This document shows positions 6,236-15,590 of a DNA stretch of 64,000 nt, piece by piece. The position numbers were made by a program, and so were the translations under genes. Position 1 is the first letter of the stretch. Every line of letters starts with the position of its first letter. Below the pieces are notes generated by a model. It did not search any database and was not told the DNA's origin. It saw only the letters and a program-made list of their open reading frames with translations. This stretch comes from a virus, in the IMG/VR virus record IMGVR_UViG_3300007511_000001, positions 124,001-188,000 of that record; one strand, given 5' to 3'.

Positions 6236-8770
6236 TTAACATAGCGAAAGTCCACAATGTGGGCAAACAGCGCATCCTTCTTGTAGTAACATCTGCTCGC
6301 CGCAGGACTCGCATGTCTGTTTAATTTTTGTTCCGTTGGGAATGTAAGATTTTAAAAGTTTGTTTAATAAAAATATAAATGATCCTGCTGGCAAGCCTGC
6401 ATCATCAATTGCTTCGCTTATCTCGGTTAAAGGTATATTGTGTCGTAGCAAAAGCCCAAGCATTCTGCAGATCTTTTCTATATTAGTTTGATGATAACTT
6501 TTACCTTCAAGGTCATCTATATACTTTTGAAGAAATTCGTATTTTTTTGAGAATCCTTTCAATAATTCTAATGTTTCGTTTGTAATTACTGTCTTTTCAA
6601 CCGAATTAGTATAAGTAAACACAGCTATCGGTTTTACCTTTCTATCACTTTCAAAAGCTAGTATGACATACCACTTTTTATTTTCAGACTTAATTAAGTG
6701 ACCACGTGCAGGAAACTTTTCAGGGAATTTAACGTTGTGTCGTATTTCTAACTCATCGTGTTCTTCTTCCGTTGTTTCCAAAACAGCGGTCATTGTGCCT
6801 GCTCTATAGGTAGTTAACCCCTTAATATTATTAGAGTAGGCAGTTTCGTATACCTCTTTAAACTGTTCATAACTATAATCACTAGGAATGTTTATAGTTT
6901 TGGATATACCTAAATGTAAGTATCTATAGATAACAATCAAGGGTGCTAAGTGTTCTTCTACGCTAAGTTCAGCTGCTCCGGCATAGACACCTTCTGAATT
7001 TAATTTTTCTCGAACTCTTGGTTCTATTTCGTCTAGCACCCAGCGCCAGCCATAATCTTGTACTAGCTCGGCTTTAACCATGCCACGATTTTTATCTATC
7101 TCATAACGCATTCCATCAAATGTACCTTCTAATACTTCTTCGTCCCCCCTGGCTTTAAAGGTAAATTCTTTTGTTTCAAACCATTCACCCTTTTTAGGAT
7201 CAGGAAACCTCATTCCATTGTATTCTAAGTTAGACTTTTCGCCGTCATTTACTATGATCCAACGCGTGTATTCTTTACTGAATACGGGTTCTGCTCCTCC
7301 GGATGTAATATTGGCTAGTACACCAGTATTGCCGGTTGGTGCAATCATTGTAAGATGAGAATTGCGTAAACCATGCTTACGTATACCTTCTTCTAGTTCA
7401 GTTTTCCATATTACTGGAAGTGGCAAATTTTTCCAATATGGAGTATTTAAGTGTTTATCAGCATCGAATAGCGAGAAAGCTCCCTTTTCTTTTGCTAATT
7501 CTATAGAGGCTTTATAAACAGCATAAGTTATTGTTTTGTATAATTTATCTACGAATTCTAAAAACTTCTTAGAGCCATAGCGTTCGCCCATCATAAAGCC
7601 AATAGAACCTAAGCCCATTATACCGAGGCCTATACGTCTAAACTTTTTTGACTCTATTTCTAATTCTTTAAGTGGATAATTAGTTGCATCTAATACATTG
7701 TCCAGAAAGCGCACCATATGTGGTATGGTTTTTTCTAATCCTTCGAAATCAAAGCCTTTTTTAGAGTTACTCCAAAAATATGGTAGATTTATAGATCCTA
7801 AATCGCACACTCCTGTAGGCATTGGTACTTCGCCGCAGGGGTTAGTTTGGTGCACTGTTTCACAATATGCTGCTGGGTTGTTTTTGTTGACTAGATCTAA
7901 AAATATTATGCCGGGTTCATTACGAGTGTAAGATGCGTTCATTATATTTTCGTAAATATCTCTAGCCTTTACTGTTTTGTATACGATAATTGGTAAATCT
8001 AAATTTTTCCAAGTATCAATATCGCCATTCCATTTACTTTTGTATTCTTTACAAGTGGTGTCAGGAAAAACTAAATCCCAATTGGCATCGGCTTTTACAG
8101 CTTCCATGAATCCGGCTGTTACTCCTACCGACGTGTTAAATTTCGTAAGATAATCTTTGCTTTGTTTAGCGTGTATAAAATCTTCTATATCTGGGTGCCA
8201 AACGCTAATAATGCCCATCATGGCACCCTTGCGAATCTTATCCTTTAAATCTTTCCGATCTTTATCTTTATCGAGAATGGGGACACCGCCGCCTCTTGTT
8301 ATAACATCTGAAACAGTATTCCATATTTCCATAAAAGCTACGGGTCCTGGGGTGGATACTCTGACGCCCTCTATAATAGTTCCACGAGGCCTCAAGTAAG
8401 AAAAGTTAGTACCATACCCTGACTCGCTCTTTAGGATATGTGCTTGCATTTTTACTTGATTAAAAATGTTTTCGATACTATCAATATCTTCAATGCCTTC
8501 TAAGTCGCCGGGGTGCATTGTAGTACAATTTATAAGTGTTGTATTCTTGTAATCAGTCCCGGCGTTTGCAATTATTCTACCTCCTGGCATGAAAGGTTTA
8601 TTACCGGTGAATAATGTGCTTAAAAAGACGTCTTTAAGTGGCCTAGCGCCTTCTGGGTGTGGGTGTTCTACCCACGCCATATCCCAAGCTACCCTGTCCC
8701 AGGTATTGCTAAAGGATTCATTATTATATTTATAATTGGCAGCCCAAACCTCTAGTGGTAATTTACTCAT
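6236..8770 (-). CDS. nrdJ: Class II (adenosylcobalamin-dependent) ribonucleotide reductase
   Basis: Reduces ribonucleotides to deoxyribonucleotides using coenzyme B12, so it needs no separate radical subunit and works with or without oxygen. In its 844 residues are GRIIANAG, the Cys-containing INCTTMH, NPCGE near residue 312 (active site), the barrel segment APTGNTGVLANITSGG and a C-terminal CESC...CPHCGLSLC zinc-ribbon/redox tail, all class II features. No nrdA/B or NrdG-like gene lies nearby. AGGA precedes the ATG. It supplies dNTPs for the replication genes upstream in the same direction. The host or its surroundings must provide cobalamin (inference). Confidence 0.93.
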   Translation of the reverse strand: MSKLPLEVWAANYKYNNESFSNTWDRVAWDMAWVEHPHPEGARPLKDVFLSTLFTGNKPFMPGGRIIANAGTDYKNTTLINCTTMHPGDLEGIEDIDSIENIFNQVKMQAHILKSESGYGTNFSYLRPRGTIIEGVRVSTPGPVAFMEIWNTVSDVITRGGGVPILDKDKDRKDLKDKIRKGAMMGIISVWHPDIEDFIHAKQSKDYLTKFNTSVGVTAGFMEAVKADANWDLVFPDTTCKEYKSKWNGDIDTWKNLDLPIIVYKTVKARDIYENIMNASYTRNEPGIIFLDLVNKNNPAAYCETVHQTNPCGEVPMPTGVCDLGSINLPYFWSNSKKGFDFEGLEKTIPHMVRFLDNVLDATNYPLKELEIESKKFRRIGLGIMGLGSIGFMMGERYGSKKFLEFVDKLYKTITYAVYKASIELAKEKGAFSLFDADKHLNTPYWKNLPLPVIWKTELEEGIRKHGLRNSHLTMIAPTGNTGVLANITSGGAEPVFSKEYTRWIIVNDGEKSNLEYNGMRFPDPKKGEWFETKEFTFKARGDEEVLEGTFDGMRYEIDKNRGMVKAELVQDYGWRWVLDEIEPRVREKLNSEGVYAGAAELSVEEHLAPLIVIYRYLHLGISKTINIPSDYSYEQFKEVYETAYSNNIKGLTTYRAGTMTAVLETTEEEHDELEIRHNVKFPEKFPARGHLIKSENKKWYVILAFESDRKVKPIAVFTYTNSVEKTVITNETLELLKGFSKKYEFLQKYIDDLEGKSYHQTNIEKICRMLGLLLRHNIPLTEISEAIDDAGLPAGSFIFLLNKLLKSYIPNGTKIKQTCESCGEQMLLQEGCAVCPHCGLSLC

Positions 8771-8777
8771 GTCTATC

Positions 8778-8972
8778 CTAGTTAAAAGCTGCTAATAGTG
8801 CAGCAAGGGGCGTTTTACCAATTCCTACTACTGTGTCTTGTTTGTTATCTATTTCGACTGGTGTAGATGATTGTATTCTGCCCTCTATATTATTAAAATT
8901 AGTTAAATTTAAAAAAATTTTAAAATCATGATCATAAATGATACCTTCTTGCATATAAGCAAAGGGTCTCAA
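8778..8972 (-). CDS. Small hypothetical protein
   Basis: 64 residues if begun at TTG 8972; an ATG at 8954 gives 58. Neither start has a clear Shine-Dalgarno site. The sequence ends VVGIGKTPLAALLAAFN, a pattern seen in short phage proteins but assigned to no family I know. It lies between a strong terminator and the RNR start, seven bases from the latter, so it should be co-transcribed with RNR. Confidence 0.45.
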   Translation of the reverse strand: MRPFAYMQEGIIYDHDFKIFLNLTNFNNIEGRIQSSTPVEIDNKQDTVVGIGKTPLAALLAAFN

Positions 8973-8988
8973 ATATTTATATTCACTG

Positions 8989-9022
8989 AAAAAAAGAGGG
9001 AGACACCCACCGGTGTCCCCCT
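8989..9022 (-). terminator. Strong rho-independent terminator
   Basis: Minus-strand RNA forms a 10-bp stem, GGGGGACACC with GGUGUCUCCC (one G-U pair), loop of four, followed by UCUUUUUUU. It closes the replication operon 9 bases after the DUF669-like gene. The G-U pair is a mismatch on the plus strand, supporting minus-strand use. Confidence 0.92.
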
Positions 9023-9030
9023 TCTTGGTA

Positions 9031-9501
9031 TTATCTGAAATCAGCGTCTTCCTCCGTTTCAGCGGGAGTTTCTTCTGCCACTGGAAATTCTAGATCTCCA
9101 TCGAAAGCTAAAGTTGCTTTTTCGCTTTCTGGAATAGCTTTATATAAAGACAGCTTGTTTCTATCCTCGTCTACTTCTACAAAGACATTAGCGGTTAATC
9201 CGGGAATGTCTTGAATAATATCATCTATTTCTCTATCGTCTGTTAATAGATCTGAAGCACCAGCAGCCTCAAATAAGGAAAGAATCTTCCACAGGGCATT
9301 GTCGGTGAAAACTAAATTATCGAATAGTTTTCTTCCGTTGTAATCACCCTGGTCACCCACTACGAAAGTTACGCTAGCCATGTCATTCCCCGGCCCAGAT
9401 ATTCTTTTTTCTGCTTTGATGGCCTTGACATTGTAACGCGATTCAGGTAGTGGAGTAAACTTATTTTGATTTTTCTTCGCTTCACTAAATTTATATCCCA
9501 T
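9031..9501 (-). CDS. DUF669-like, probable ssDNA-binding protein
   Basis: 156 residues. An N-terminal beta-rich core (LPESRYNVKAIKAEKRISG, then NGRKLFDNLVF and ALWKILSLFEAAG) resembles DUF669, the single-strand-binding-like partner often found beside Sak4-type ATPases in phages. The C-terminus is very acidic (EETPAETEEDADFR), as in SSB proteins whose acidic tail docks partner enzymes. It follows the Sak4-like gene by two bases. Role in recombination or replication is inferred from family and neighbour. Confidence 0.75.
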   Translation of the reverse strand: MGYKFSEAKKNQNKFTPLPESRYNVKAIKAEKRISGPGNDMASVTFVVGDQGDYNGRKLFDNLVFTDNALWKILSLFEAAGASDLLTDDREIDDIIQDIPGLTANVFVEVDEDRNKLSLYKAIPESEKATLAFDGDLEFPVAEETPAETEEDADFR

Positions 9502-9503
9502 TA

Positions 9504-10475
9504 TTATTTTTCCTCGTCACTTTCACTTTTTGTTACTAATTCTGTATTTAAGTCATTGATGAATAATTCTGCTTCGTCGTCCTTAAGATCAAGGGCAGAA
9601 GAGACAGAATAATCTTCGTTTAATTTTGATGCAAAAGCTGCATCGTCATCTAATAGTTTCTTTAAGTTTTTAATTTTAATTAAATTATCTCCGGTTACAC
9701 CGGCAGTTTTAATGGCTTTCCCATTAAATGTTGTGTCAACTGATCTGTTACCAGTTACTTCCAGGCGTTTTTGTCCTGCGACTTTATCAACATCTCTGTA
9801 AATTACGTCTTTTCCAAAATAGTTTTCTAGCTTCTCGAAAGAGTACTCGAAAACATCTGGTAATTTATTTGTGCGATCTTTAATAACTCTTGCCATTACA
9901 ACTTCTTTGCCAACTGCTCCCTCTTTATAGAGTTCTAATACAATGTCAAAGATGAATGGATATTCTTTTGGACAATCTGGTTTAGTTCCAACAACTTTCA
10001 TAAAGTCACCAGAACCGCCATCCGAACTATACTCGGTTTTGTCCCTAGCTGTTACTATTACATTAAGATCAACTGCTATAAGCTTTGTTGCAAGACTCTT
10101 CGAATCAGCCTTGATTGCTTTGTAATCGTGCGGTGCAAGCACATAAGAAGATGAACCTTTTTTTACGCGCAAACGTTTTAAATGCGATTCTTGTAAGAAA
10201 TCCCAATATACTGAGCTGGAATCTAACACAATAGTTTTGAATTCCCCAGGATCTATAATAATTTCATCTACGGCTTTATGTACTGTGGCTACGTCTGTGG
10301 TCACTATAGATTCAAAATCGAATTCTTTTGTATAGTGAACAGTGCCTTTTTCCATATCAATTACAGCGGGCTTTGGAAACTGTAAAGCTGTTCTTGTTTT
10401 TAATGTTCCCGTAGCGCCAAAAATTAACATTTTCAACTTAACATTTGTTTGTGGCGGTTTAGAAAATAAACTCAT
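9504..10475 (-). CDS. Sak4-like RecA-fold ATPase (AAA_24)
   Basis: 323 residues. Walker A GATGTLKT at residues 20-27, Walker B TIVLDSSS at about 81-88, and the following helical lobe match single-domain RecA-like Sak4/AAA_24 ATPases, which support strand annealing or recombination with an SSB partner. The C-terminal 80 residues are acidic and helical. AGGAAC precedes the ATG. The DUF669-like gene directly downstream is the expected partner; exonuclease, primase-helicase and UvsW-like genes share the operon. Confidence 0.82.
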   Translation of the reverse strand: MSLFSKPPQTNVKLKMLIFGATGTLKTRTALQFPKPAVIDMEKGTVHYTKEFDFESIVTTDVATVHKAVDEIIIDPGEFKTIVLDSSSVYWDFLQESHLKRLRVKKGSSSYVLAPHDYKAIKADSKSLATKLIAVDLNVIVTARDKTEYSSDGGSGDFMKVVGTKPDCPKEYPFIFDIVLELYKEGAVGKEVVMARVIKDRTNKLPDVFEYSFEKLENYFGKDVIYRDVDKVAGQKRLEVTGNRSVDTTFNGKAIKTAGVTGDNLIKIKNLKKLLDDDAAFASKLNEDYSVSSALDLKDDEAELFINDLNTELVTKSESDEEK

Positions 10476-10485
10476 TAATTTGTTC

Positions 10486-11157
10486 CTAATTTTTGTAGTC
10501 TAGTAGCCTTTCGGCTATTTTATATGTAGTTATGACATCTTTGATACAGTATTTTCCAATCTCTTGTATCTTTCCGTCTTTCCATGCGTCAAACACGTTG
10601 CTTGCGCGTACTTCACCTTCTTTGGGTGATTCTAGCCCTAATGAAACTGCGGCTATTTCTAGAGAAGTTGCTTTTCTGAACTCCCAATCAGCTAAAAGCA
10701 TTTGCACATCAAAGTGAGGATCAGTTTGATACCGTCGGGTATTTATAAACCTGAAACTGGTCTGCGGTACAGAGTGTATCAGTGATCTTATTATAATAAA
10801 AGGTACGTCAAAACGCAACCCGTTATATGAGATAAATACATCCTTGAAGATCATTCCATTGATGTATTTCCAAAAGTTTTGCAGGATATCTTTTTCTGTT
10901 CCTTTTATAAACGCAACCTCTTCTGGGCCGCCCTCTTTATTAGGCCTATAACATCCTATACATACGATCTGCCCATACCAAGGATCAGTAGACGCTAGTC
11001 TATTCCATAACCCTTCTTCGGTTTCTCCTTCTCGCATGTTTTTCTTAAAAATATCTACCCTTTCGTTTAATTTCTCTATATGTAAATCTGTCATTTTTTG
11101 ATCTGGTATAGTTTCTATATCGAATACTATAGGATCTTTAAAACTTTTAGATGGCAT
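10486..11157 (-). CDS. DEDDy 3'-5' exonuclease (DnaQ/PolB-exo type)
   Basis: 223 residues. Exo I FDIET (D13, E15), Exo II YNGLRFDVPF and Exo III YCIKD (Tyr four residues before Asp) give the DEDDy set of metal-binding residues, as in the proofreading domain of B-family polymerases. It is free-standing: no polymerase domain follows and no polymerase gene is in the window, so it either proofreads in trans or trims DNA for recombination. It overlaps the next upstream gene by 11 bases. Confidence 0.88.
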   Translation of the reverse strand: MPSKSFKDPIVFDIETIPDQKMTDLHIEKLNERVDIFKKNMREGETEEGLWNRLASTDPWYGQIVCIGCYRPNKEGGPEEVAFIKGTEKDILQNFWKYINGMIFKDVFISYNGLRFDVPFIIIRSLIHSVPQTSFRFINTRRYQTDPHFDVQMLLADWEFRKATSLEIAAVSLGLESPKEGEVRASNVFDAWKDGKIQEIGKYCIKDVITTYKIAERLLDYKN

Positions 11158-11500
11158 GTGATGTATCCTTATTGACAGCCAGGTTAGTGAATGCTACAAC
11201 TCTATCTAAATCACGAAGCACTCTAAGGTTTTTACATTCCCTTATCTCTACTTCTTTATTTATTTTTAATAGCATTTCAATCAACAGAGCCAAGTCTTTC
11301 TCTAAATATCCCAATTCCACCAAAATTATTGGTTTTCCTTCATTCACACTCTCGCTATAGTCAACTAGGATTCCGCATTCTGGCACAACATAGCTTTTAA
11401 CACCTCTACGAGATTGGTAATTTTTTTGTGGTTCTGGAGGCGTAAGCTTACCATTTACTATTGCCCATACCTTTTTTCCGTAAGTTCTATAGAATAACAT
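11147..11500 (-). CDS. Hypothetical protein
   Basis: The frame is open further upstream, but GGAG lies just before the ATG at 11500, which overlaps no more than the stop region of the MBL gene, so 11500 is chosen (117 aa). It starts MLFYRTYGKKVWA and ends in a predicted helical region. No family recognised. It sits between the metallo-hydrolase and exonuclease genes of the replication operon. Confidence 0.6.
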   Translation of the reverse strand: MLFYRTYGKKVWAIVNGKLTPPEPQKNYQSRRGVKSYVVPECGILVDYSESVNEGKPIILVELGYLEKDLALLIEMLLKINKEVEIRECKNLRVLRDLDRVVAFTNLAVNKDTSHAI

Positions 11501-11502
11501 TT

Positions 11503-12333
11503 TCACTCCAACAGTATAATAGGGTTTTCTATGGGAGCTATTATCGCCTTGATTTCCCATCCATTTCCTATATTTTTTTCTATCTCCTCTCTTACTTTTT
11601 CAGGGGTGTTGGTCCTGGGGCTTAGATGCCCTATGATTAAATTATCTAAAACGTCAATGCCTATTTTATTAACAGCTTCCGTCATTTGCTTATTGCTAAG
11701 ATGCCCAAAATTGCTTTTGATACGATCTTTTAGGAATTCGTCATAATCGTCATAGTTGTTTAAAGATTCTTCATCATAATCTGCCTCGATAAATAGGGTT
11801 TCGACCCCTTCTAATTTTTTGTACATTAATTTAGTCATAGCTCCAGTATCGGTTATATAACCGATTTTATATCCGGATGGTTTATGTGTAATAACAAACC
11901 CAACGGATGATACGCTATCGTGTTTTGTGCTAAAGGGCTCTATTTCGAAATTTGTTATTCCAATAACATTCCCCGCAGCCATGTTAGATGTTCCCACGTA
12001 GGTGCCATCCCAAGTTAGTACCGAGGATACCATGTTGACGGGTTTAGGTATTTTGCTAAAGTAATTAGCTTTTTTCTCCATAGATACCTGATTTACCCAT
12101 ACTTGTGGATGAAATTTATTCCAAATAGCTCCTACACTTTTGATATGATCTGTATGTTCGTGTGTAATTAGAACATTAGAAATATCAATAGGGCGCATTT
12201 TGAAGTAGTTCTCTAATTTCTTAGTTAGAGCTCTAACCCCCATTCCTGCGTCTATTAAGAACATCATGTCGTCATCAAATATTAGCGTAGTATTAGCCTC
12301 TGACGAAGAAGCTAACGGCCAAATTCCTAACAT
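11503..12333 (-). CDS. Metallo-beta-lactamase-fold hydrolase (YycJ/WalJ-like)
   Basis: 276 residues. The metal motif HEHTDH is at residues 58-63; further ligands are supplied by DTGAM, EADYDE and the C-terminal GHLSPR. The N-terminal Ser-rich loop ASSSEANTT is the counterpart of the GSSSSGN loop of YycJ-type enzymes, a group linked to DNA end processing or 5'-exonuclease activity. Placement among replication genes favours a nuclease role. A start ATG at 12333 has AAGGA upstream. Confidence 0.85.
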   Translation of the reverse strand: MLGIWPLASSSEANTTLIFDDDMMFLIDAGMGVRALTKKLENYFKMRPIDISNVLITHEHTDHIKSVGAIWNKFHPQVWVNQVSMEKKANYFSKIPKPVNMVSSVLTWDGTYVGTSNMAAGNVIGITNFEIEPFSTKHDSVSSVGFVITHKPSGYKIGYITDTGAMTKLMYKKLEGVETLFIEADYDEESLNNYDDYDEFLKDRIKSNFGHLSNKQMTEAVNKIGIDVLDNLIIGHLSPRTNTPEKVREEIEKNIGNGWEIKAIIAPIENPIILLE

Positions 12334-12519
12334 CTATTTTATTAATCCTTCTAATTCTGTTATAGTTACTTTCCTTTCCTCTCCGTTATACATATTTAAT
12401 TCAACATATTCTTCTAGTTCTTCTTCCGGCTCTTCCGGGTCGTACGATATGCCAATTGCATTTATGTATGCGGTTTCCCCAGTTTTAAGCTCTATTTTAG
12501 ACGACACTTTAATCTTCAT
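12334..12519 (-). CDS. Small acidic hypothetical protein (61 aa)
   Basis: Starts at the ATG at 12519, nine bases after GAGGG; the in-frame TTG just before is less likely. It has an acidic centre (EEPEEELEEYVEL) and mixed alpha/beta character. It is directly before the MBL gene, with its stop codon adjacent to that gene's start, and overlaps the primase-helicase end. No family recognised. Confidence 0.6.
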   Translation of the reverse strand: MKIKVSSKIELKTGETAYINAIGISYDPEEPEEELEEYVELNMYNGEERKVTITELEGLIK

Positions 12520-15187
12520 CAAAATTAACCCTCACGACTCTTACCACTTTTCCATTCATCTTTTTTGGCTCTGTGTCTCTATCGAGAATTTTTCCCTCTT
12601 GAAACAATTCGTTATATATGGCTTTCTTACTGTGCCCGAAAGGCCTGCCAACAAGCTGCAAGTATCTGGTTACTTCAGAGTAAGCTAAATTTACCACTAA
12701 GTAAGTTTCGCCAGCGTGATGAAAACCAACACTTGTTACATTCTTTTTTGTTTCGTCGGATACGGATTGGGATGCTTGGATTTTGAGTCTATCCGATGCT
12801 AACATTTCTTGCAATGTTTCCCAAAATATATTTGAAGCCAACTCTTCTGTTGCTCCTTGTAAATTAGCTAATAATTCTACTTCAAGTTGCTTATGAAAAT
12901 CTTCGATAAGTTTTTCTGGATCTTTCCATAGGAAAGTAGCTACATAATAGTAACTAGTCATTAGCATAGCAAAATTTCTAGCTATGCGAACAGAGTTAGG
13001 TTGCCCTGATATGGTTTTATTAAAATTTGCAGCGTACTTAGACATTGTTTTTTGGAAAATGGCAGGGTCTTGTCGTAACACCCATTGAATATATCTCGGG
13101 GTAAATCCACTGTATTTGTGCTGCAGCCTGTTACAGATTTCACCTTTTTCCAAGTCGGTTTCATTTTTAGATTTGTAACGAATAGTTATCATTCTTGCCA
13201 GGTTAGAAGCTTCGCCTTCTATATCATGCTCTGCGGTTACAGCCAGGTATCCTCGTATATAATAACTTTCTTGGAATGTACTATCTGACTTTAGACGTGA
13301 CCGCCCAGAATCGTCGGCATAACCTTGTAATATAGCAAGTGCTTTTGCCCAGTCGCCTTTAGAAAAATTTGCCTTTTTAAAATCATCAACATGAAAGAAA
13401 GCATCTTTAAATCTATGGCCCATTTTCTGCAATGAGTAAGGAGTACTTAACCATGATGGAACATTTTTAAAATTCCCATAAAACATCATCATTTTGTTCA
13501 ATAGCCAGGACTTTCCTTTTCCTGTGGTGCCCTGCAAATAATAGATAAATCTAGTTTTATCATCTTGCGTTACAAAGGCTCCAATCACCGGTAACATAGC
13601 GTGTGCAAATGTTGCATGTGCTATGAATGGATCCTCCGGAACCGTTAGTAGGGTATCTCTTATATGATCACTTATATCGTCGAACTCGTCGTCTGATAGT
13701 ACAGTAAAATCCAATTGCTCGGCTTTGTCCTCCCCTGTCAGGTCTATTTTAATTTCTGTATTTTTTTCTATTCCATCAACGCTTACAACATATGAGGGTG
13801 TATAGTAAGCGGTTAATTCTGTATTATACCCGAAATTTTTACTTATTTCTAGTTTCCTTGGGTTGCTAAAGGTTTCTATGGCTATCGCCAAGGGCTTGAA
13901 TGCTGTAAAGGTAAGGTTACCAAGACCGCCAGCGGTGTATAAGGCCTCCTTGAATTTTGACTCTGTAGAAAAGTGAACAGGGTCAATATCAAACGGAAAG
14001 GAACTACCATCTCTTTTATGTATAATACCTTTAAACATGCGATATTTTTTTATACCATCATCTATTTCTAGATCTTCGTGAACATCATAAACAAAAGTTG
14101 ATAATGGAATATCCCCGCTGCCGTCTTTTCCCCTTAGGTAATAACAGTTGTCTGCTGAGTATAAATCCATGAGAGGAGAACTATCCGAGGCCCCAATTGG
14201 TTCATCATCGCCGCGTGTTCTATAATAGAATGCTATCGGTGACTTGCTTTTTCCTATTATACTACATTGATGTGGACAAATCTTTTCGAATCTTCTGTCC
14301 TGTAAAGTTGTACATAGTATAGGCTTGTATTGTTTTTTAAGTGCCCGATCCACATGGTATTTAACTTTTTTGGGGTCGTAGTCTGAACATTTGCTTAGGA
14401 ATTCTTTTTCCAGAAAAACGGAGCCGCCCTCTAAGCCCGCAAAAGTAAGCATCAATGCTACACGTTCCTGGTCTGTAAGGTGGTTCGATGCTTCTACCTT
14501 TTCTTTTAAATTTCGTATAGCGGCACAGTTCTTTACTACCGCCTCTAAGGGGTTTGCGGAATTGAGCACTTGGCGATAATTTGCAAACTTTATGTTTTTA
14601 AAACAAAATGTAGGGTCTGTAAAATATGATTTTTGTTGTGTTTTTTGATGAATCGCATAAGGACCTTTTACAAGATTACCCGAATCTGCCCTATCTTGTT
14701 TAGGGAAGAGCTCCAAGTGTAATCCTTCGTGTACAGGATCTACTTTTTCAAACATGTTTTCCAGAGAATTTTTTACAACTCTAGCGTCCATTGGTTTTTC
14801 AAAGAATACCCACACATGATAACCTTTAAAGCCTGACCATTCTACGTAATGGGGCAAATTAAATTTATTTAAAACATTCTGTACTTCTTCTACTTGTTTA
14901 TCTAGGATCTCTTTCCAATCATCAATGTTGAAAGTTGGCTTGTTCCACTCGGTCTTGTTTATATCAATGTCTACTACAGCCCATTTAACCGTCCACTTTC
15001 CTGGTGGGTCTTCCTTAAGTTGGTAGAACCCAAAAGTGGCCTTACCCTCTAAATGATCTTTTATATCCTGGAGGCTAATCGGACGGTTAAAAGCCTGGTA
15101 CTGCCCATCACCTTTTTGTATAGCATACCGAGATTCGGTGTGAACAAAGAGTCTTTTGTACTCTTCTGCTGTTAGAGGTATGCCCAA
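12509..15187 (-). CDS. AEP primase-helicase fusion
   Basis: 892 residues. The N-terminus is an archaeo-eukaryotic-type primase: the metal motif DID at 73-75, SGFKGYHVW at 118-126 and LFPKQ then GNLVKGP match the AEP domain of TOTE-type proteins. A short Cys/His segment (CPHQC) follows. The C-terminal half is a hexameric-helicase-type ATPase with Walker A GTTGKGKS near 548, Walker B FFHVDD near 596 and a later TAEHD sensor-like motif. It should unwind the fork and make primers. The start is TTG with an excellent GGAGG four bases upstream. A final winged-helix-like region (about 800-880) is possible. Confidence 0.85.
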   Translation of the reverse strand: MGIPLTAEEYKRLFVHTESRYAIQKGDGQYQAFNRPISLQDIKDHLEGKATFGFYQLKEDPPGKWTVKWAVVDIDINKTEWNKPTFNIDDWKEILDKQVEEVQNVLNKFNLPHYVEWSGFKGYHVWVFFEKPMDARVVKNSLENMFEKVDPVHEGLHLELFPKQDRADSGNLVKGPYAIHQKTQQKSYFTDPTFCFKNIKFANYRQVLNSANPLEAVVKNCAAIRNLKEKVEASNHLTDQERVALMLTFAGLEGGSVFLEKEFLSKCSDYDPKKVKYHVDRALKKQYKPILCTTLQDRRFEKICPHQCSIIGKSKSPIAFYYRTRGDDEPIGASDSSPLMDLYSADNCYYLRGKDGSGDIPLSTFVYDVHEDLEIDDGIKKYRMFKGIIHKRDGSSFPFDIDPVHFSTESKFKEALYTAGGLGNLTFTAFKPLAIAIETFSNPRKLEISKNFGYNTELTAYYTPSYVVSVDGIEKNTEIKIDLTGEDKAEQLDFTVLSDDEFDDISDHIRDTLLTVPEDPFIAHATFAHAMLPVIGAFVTQDDKTRFIYYLQGTTGKGKSWLLNKMMMFYGNFKNVPSWLSTPYSLQKMGHRFKDAFFHVDDFKKANFSKGDWAKALAILQGYADDSGRSRLKSDSTFQESYYIRGYLAVTAEHDIEGEASNLARMITIRYKSKNETDLEKGEICNRLQHKYSGFTPRYIQWVLRQDPAIFQKTMSKYAANFNKTISGQPNSVRIARNFAMLMTSYYYVATFLWKDPEKLIEDFHKQLEVELLANLQGATEELASNIFWETLQEMLASDRLKIQASQSVSDETKKNVTSVGFHHAGETYLVVNLAYSEVTRYLQLVGRPFGHSKKAIYNELFQEGKILDRDTEPKKMNGKVVRVVRVNFDED

Positions 15188-15196
15188 TGGTCCTCC

Positions 15197-15589
15197 TTAT
15201 TCAATTCTAATTTCTTTCCATGTAATGTTTTTATCTTGTATCAACTGTTTAATAGCTCGTTGACCGCTAGTTAGTTTTGACTTTCCAGATTTAATTTCTA
15301 CAAAAACTATCTCATCTTTTGCAAAAACTACATAATCTATTGGGTTGCCCAGAAAATGCGCCTGTTTAGGGTTATAAGGAAAATCTTTTAAAAAGGGGGC
15401 AAGCGTTTCGGCTATTTGCCCCGTTCTTATTTCGGAGGATTTTTTTTGAGAAAGCAGCTGGTCGTGCTGTAATGATTTATCCATAAGCCGTTCTTGGTGA
15501 ATTCGCACTTTGTAATTTAATCTACGAATTTGTATTAAACCAGCCGCAAGAAACAGGACCAGCGCAGTAATTATAATGCTTGAAACCAT
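15197..15589 (-). CDS. Membrane-anchored Holliday-resolvase-related nuclease
   Basis: The ATG at 15589 (130 aa) lies one base after the stop of the upstream gene and has AGGGAAAG before it, so it is preferred to the longer frame. A transmembrane helix (about residues 3-20) is followed by a basic helix and then GNPIDYVVF, IVFVEIKSG and an RAIKQLI helix. The D...ExK spacing is the core of restriction-fold nucleases related to archaeal Holliday junction resolvases. Membrane anchoring of the nuclease is unusual for recombination and may point to entry or exclusion DNA cleavage (inference). Confidence 0.7.
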   Translation of the reverse strand: MVSSIIITALVLFLAAGLIQIRRLNYKVRIHQERLMDKSLQHDQLLSQKKSSEIRTGQIAETLAPFLKDFPYNPKQAHFLGNPIDYVVFAKDEIVFVEIKSGKSKLTSGQRAIKQLIQDKNITWKEIRIE

Positions 15590-15590
15590 A

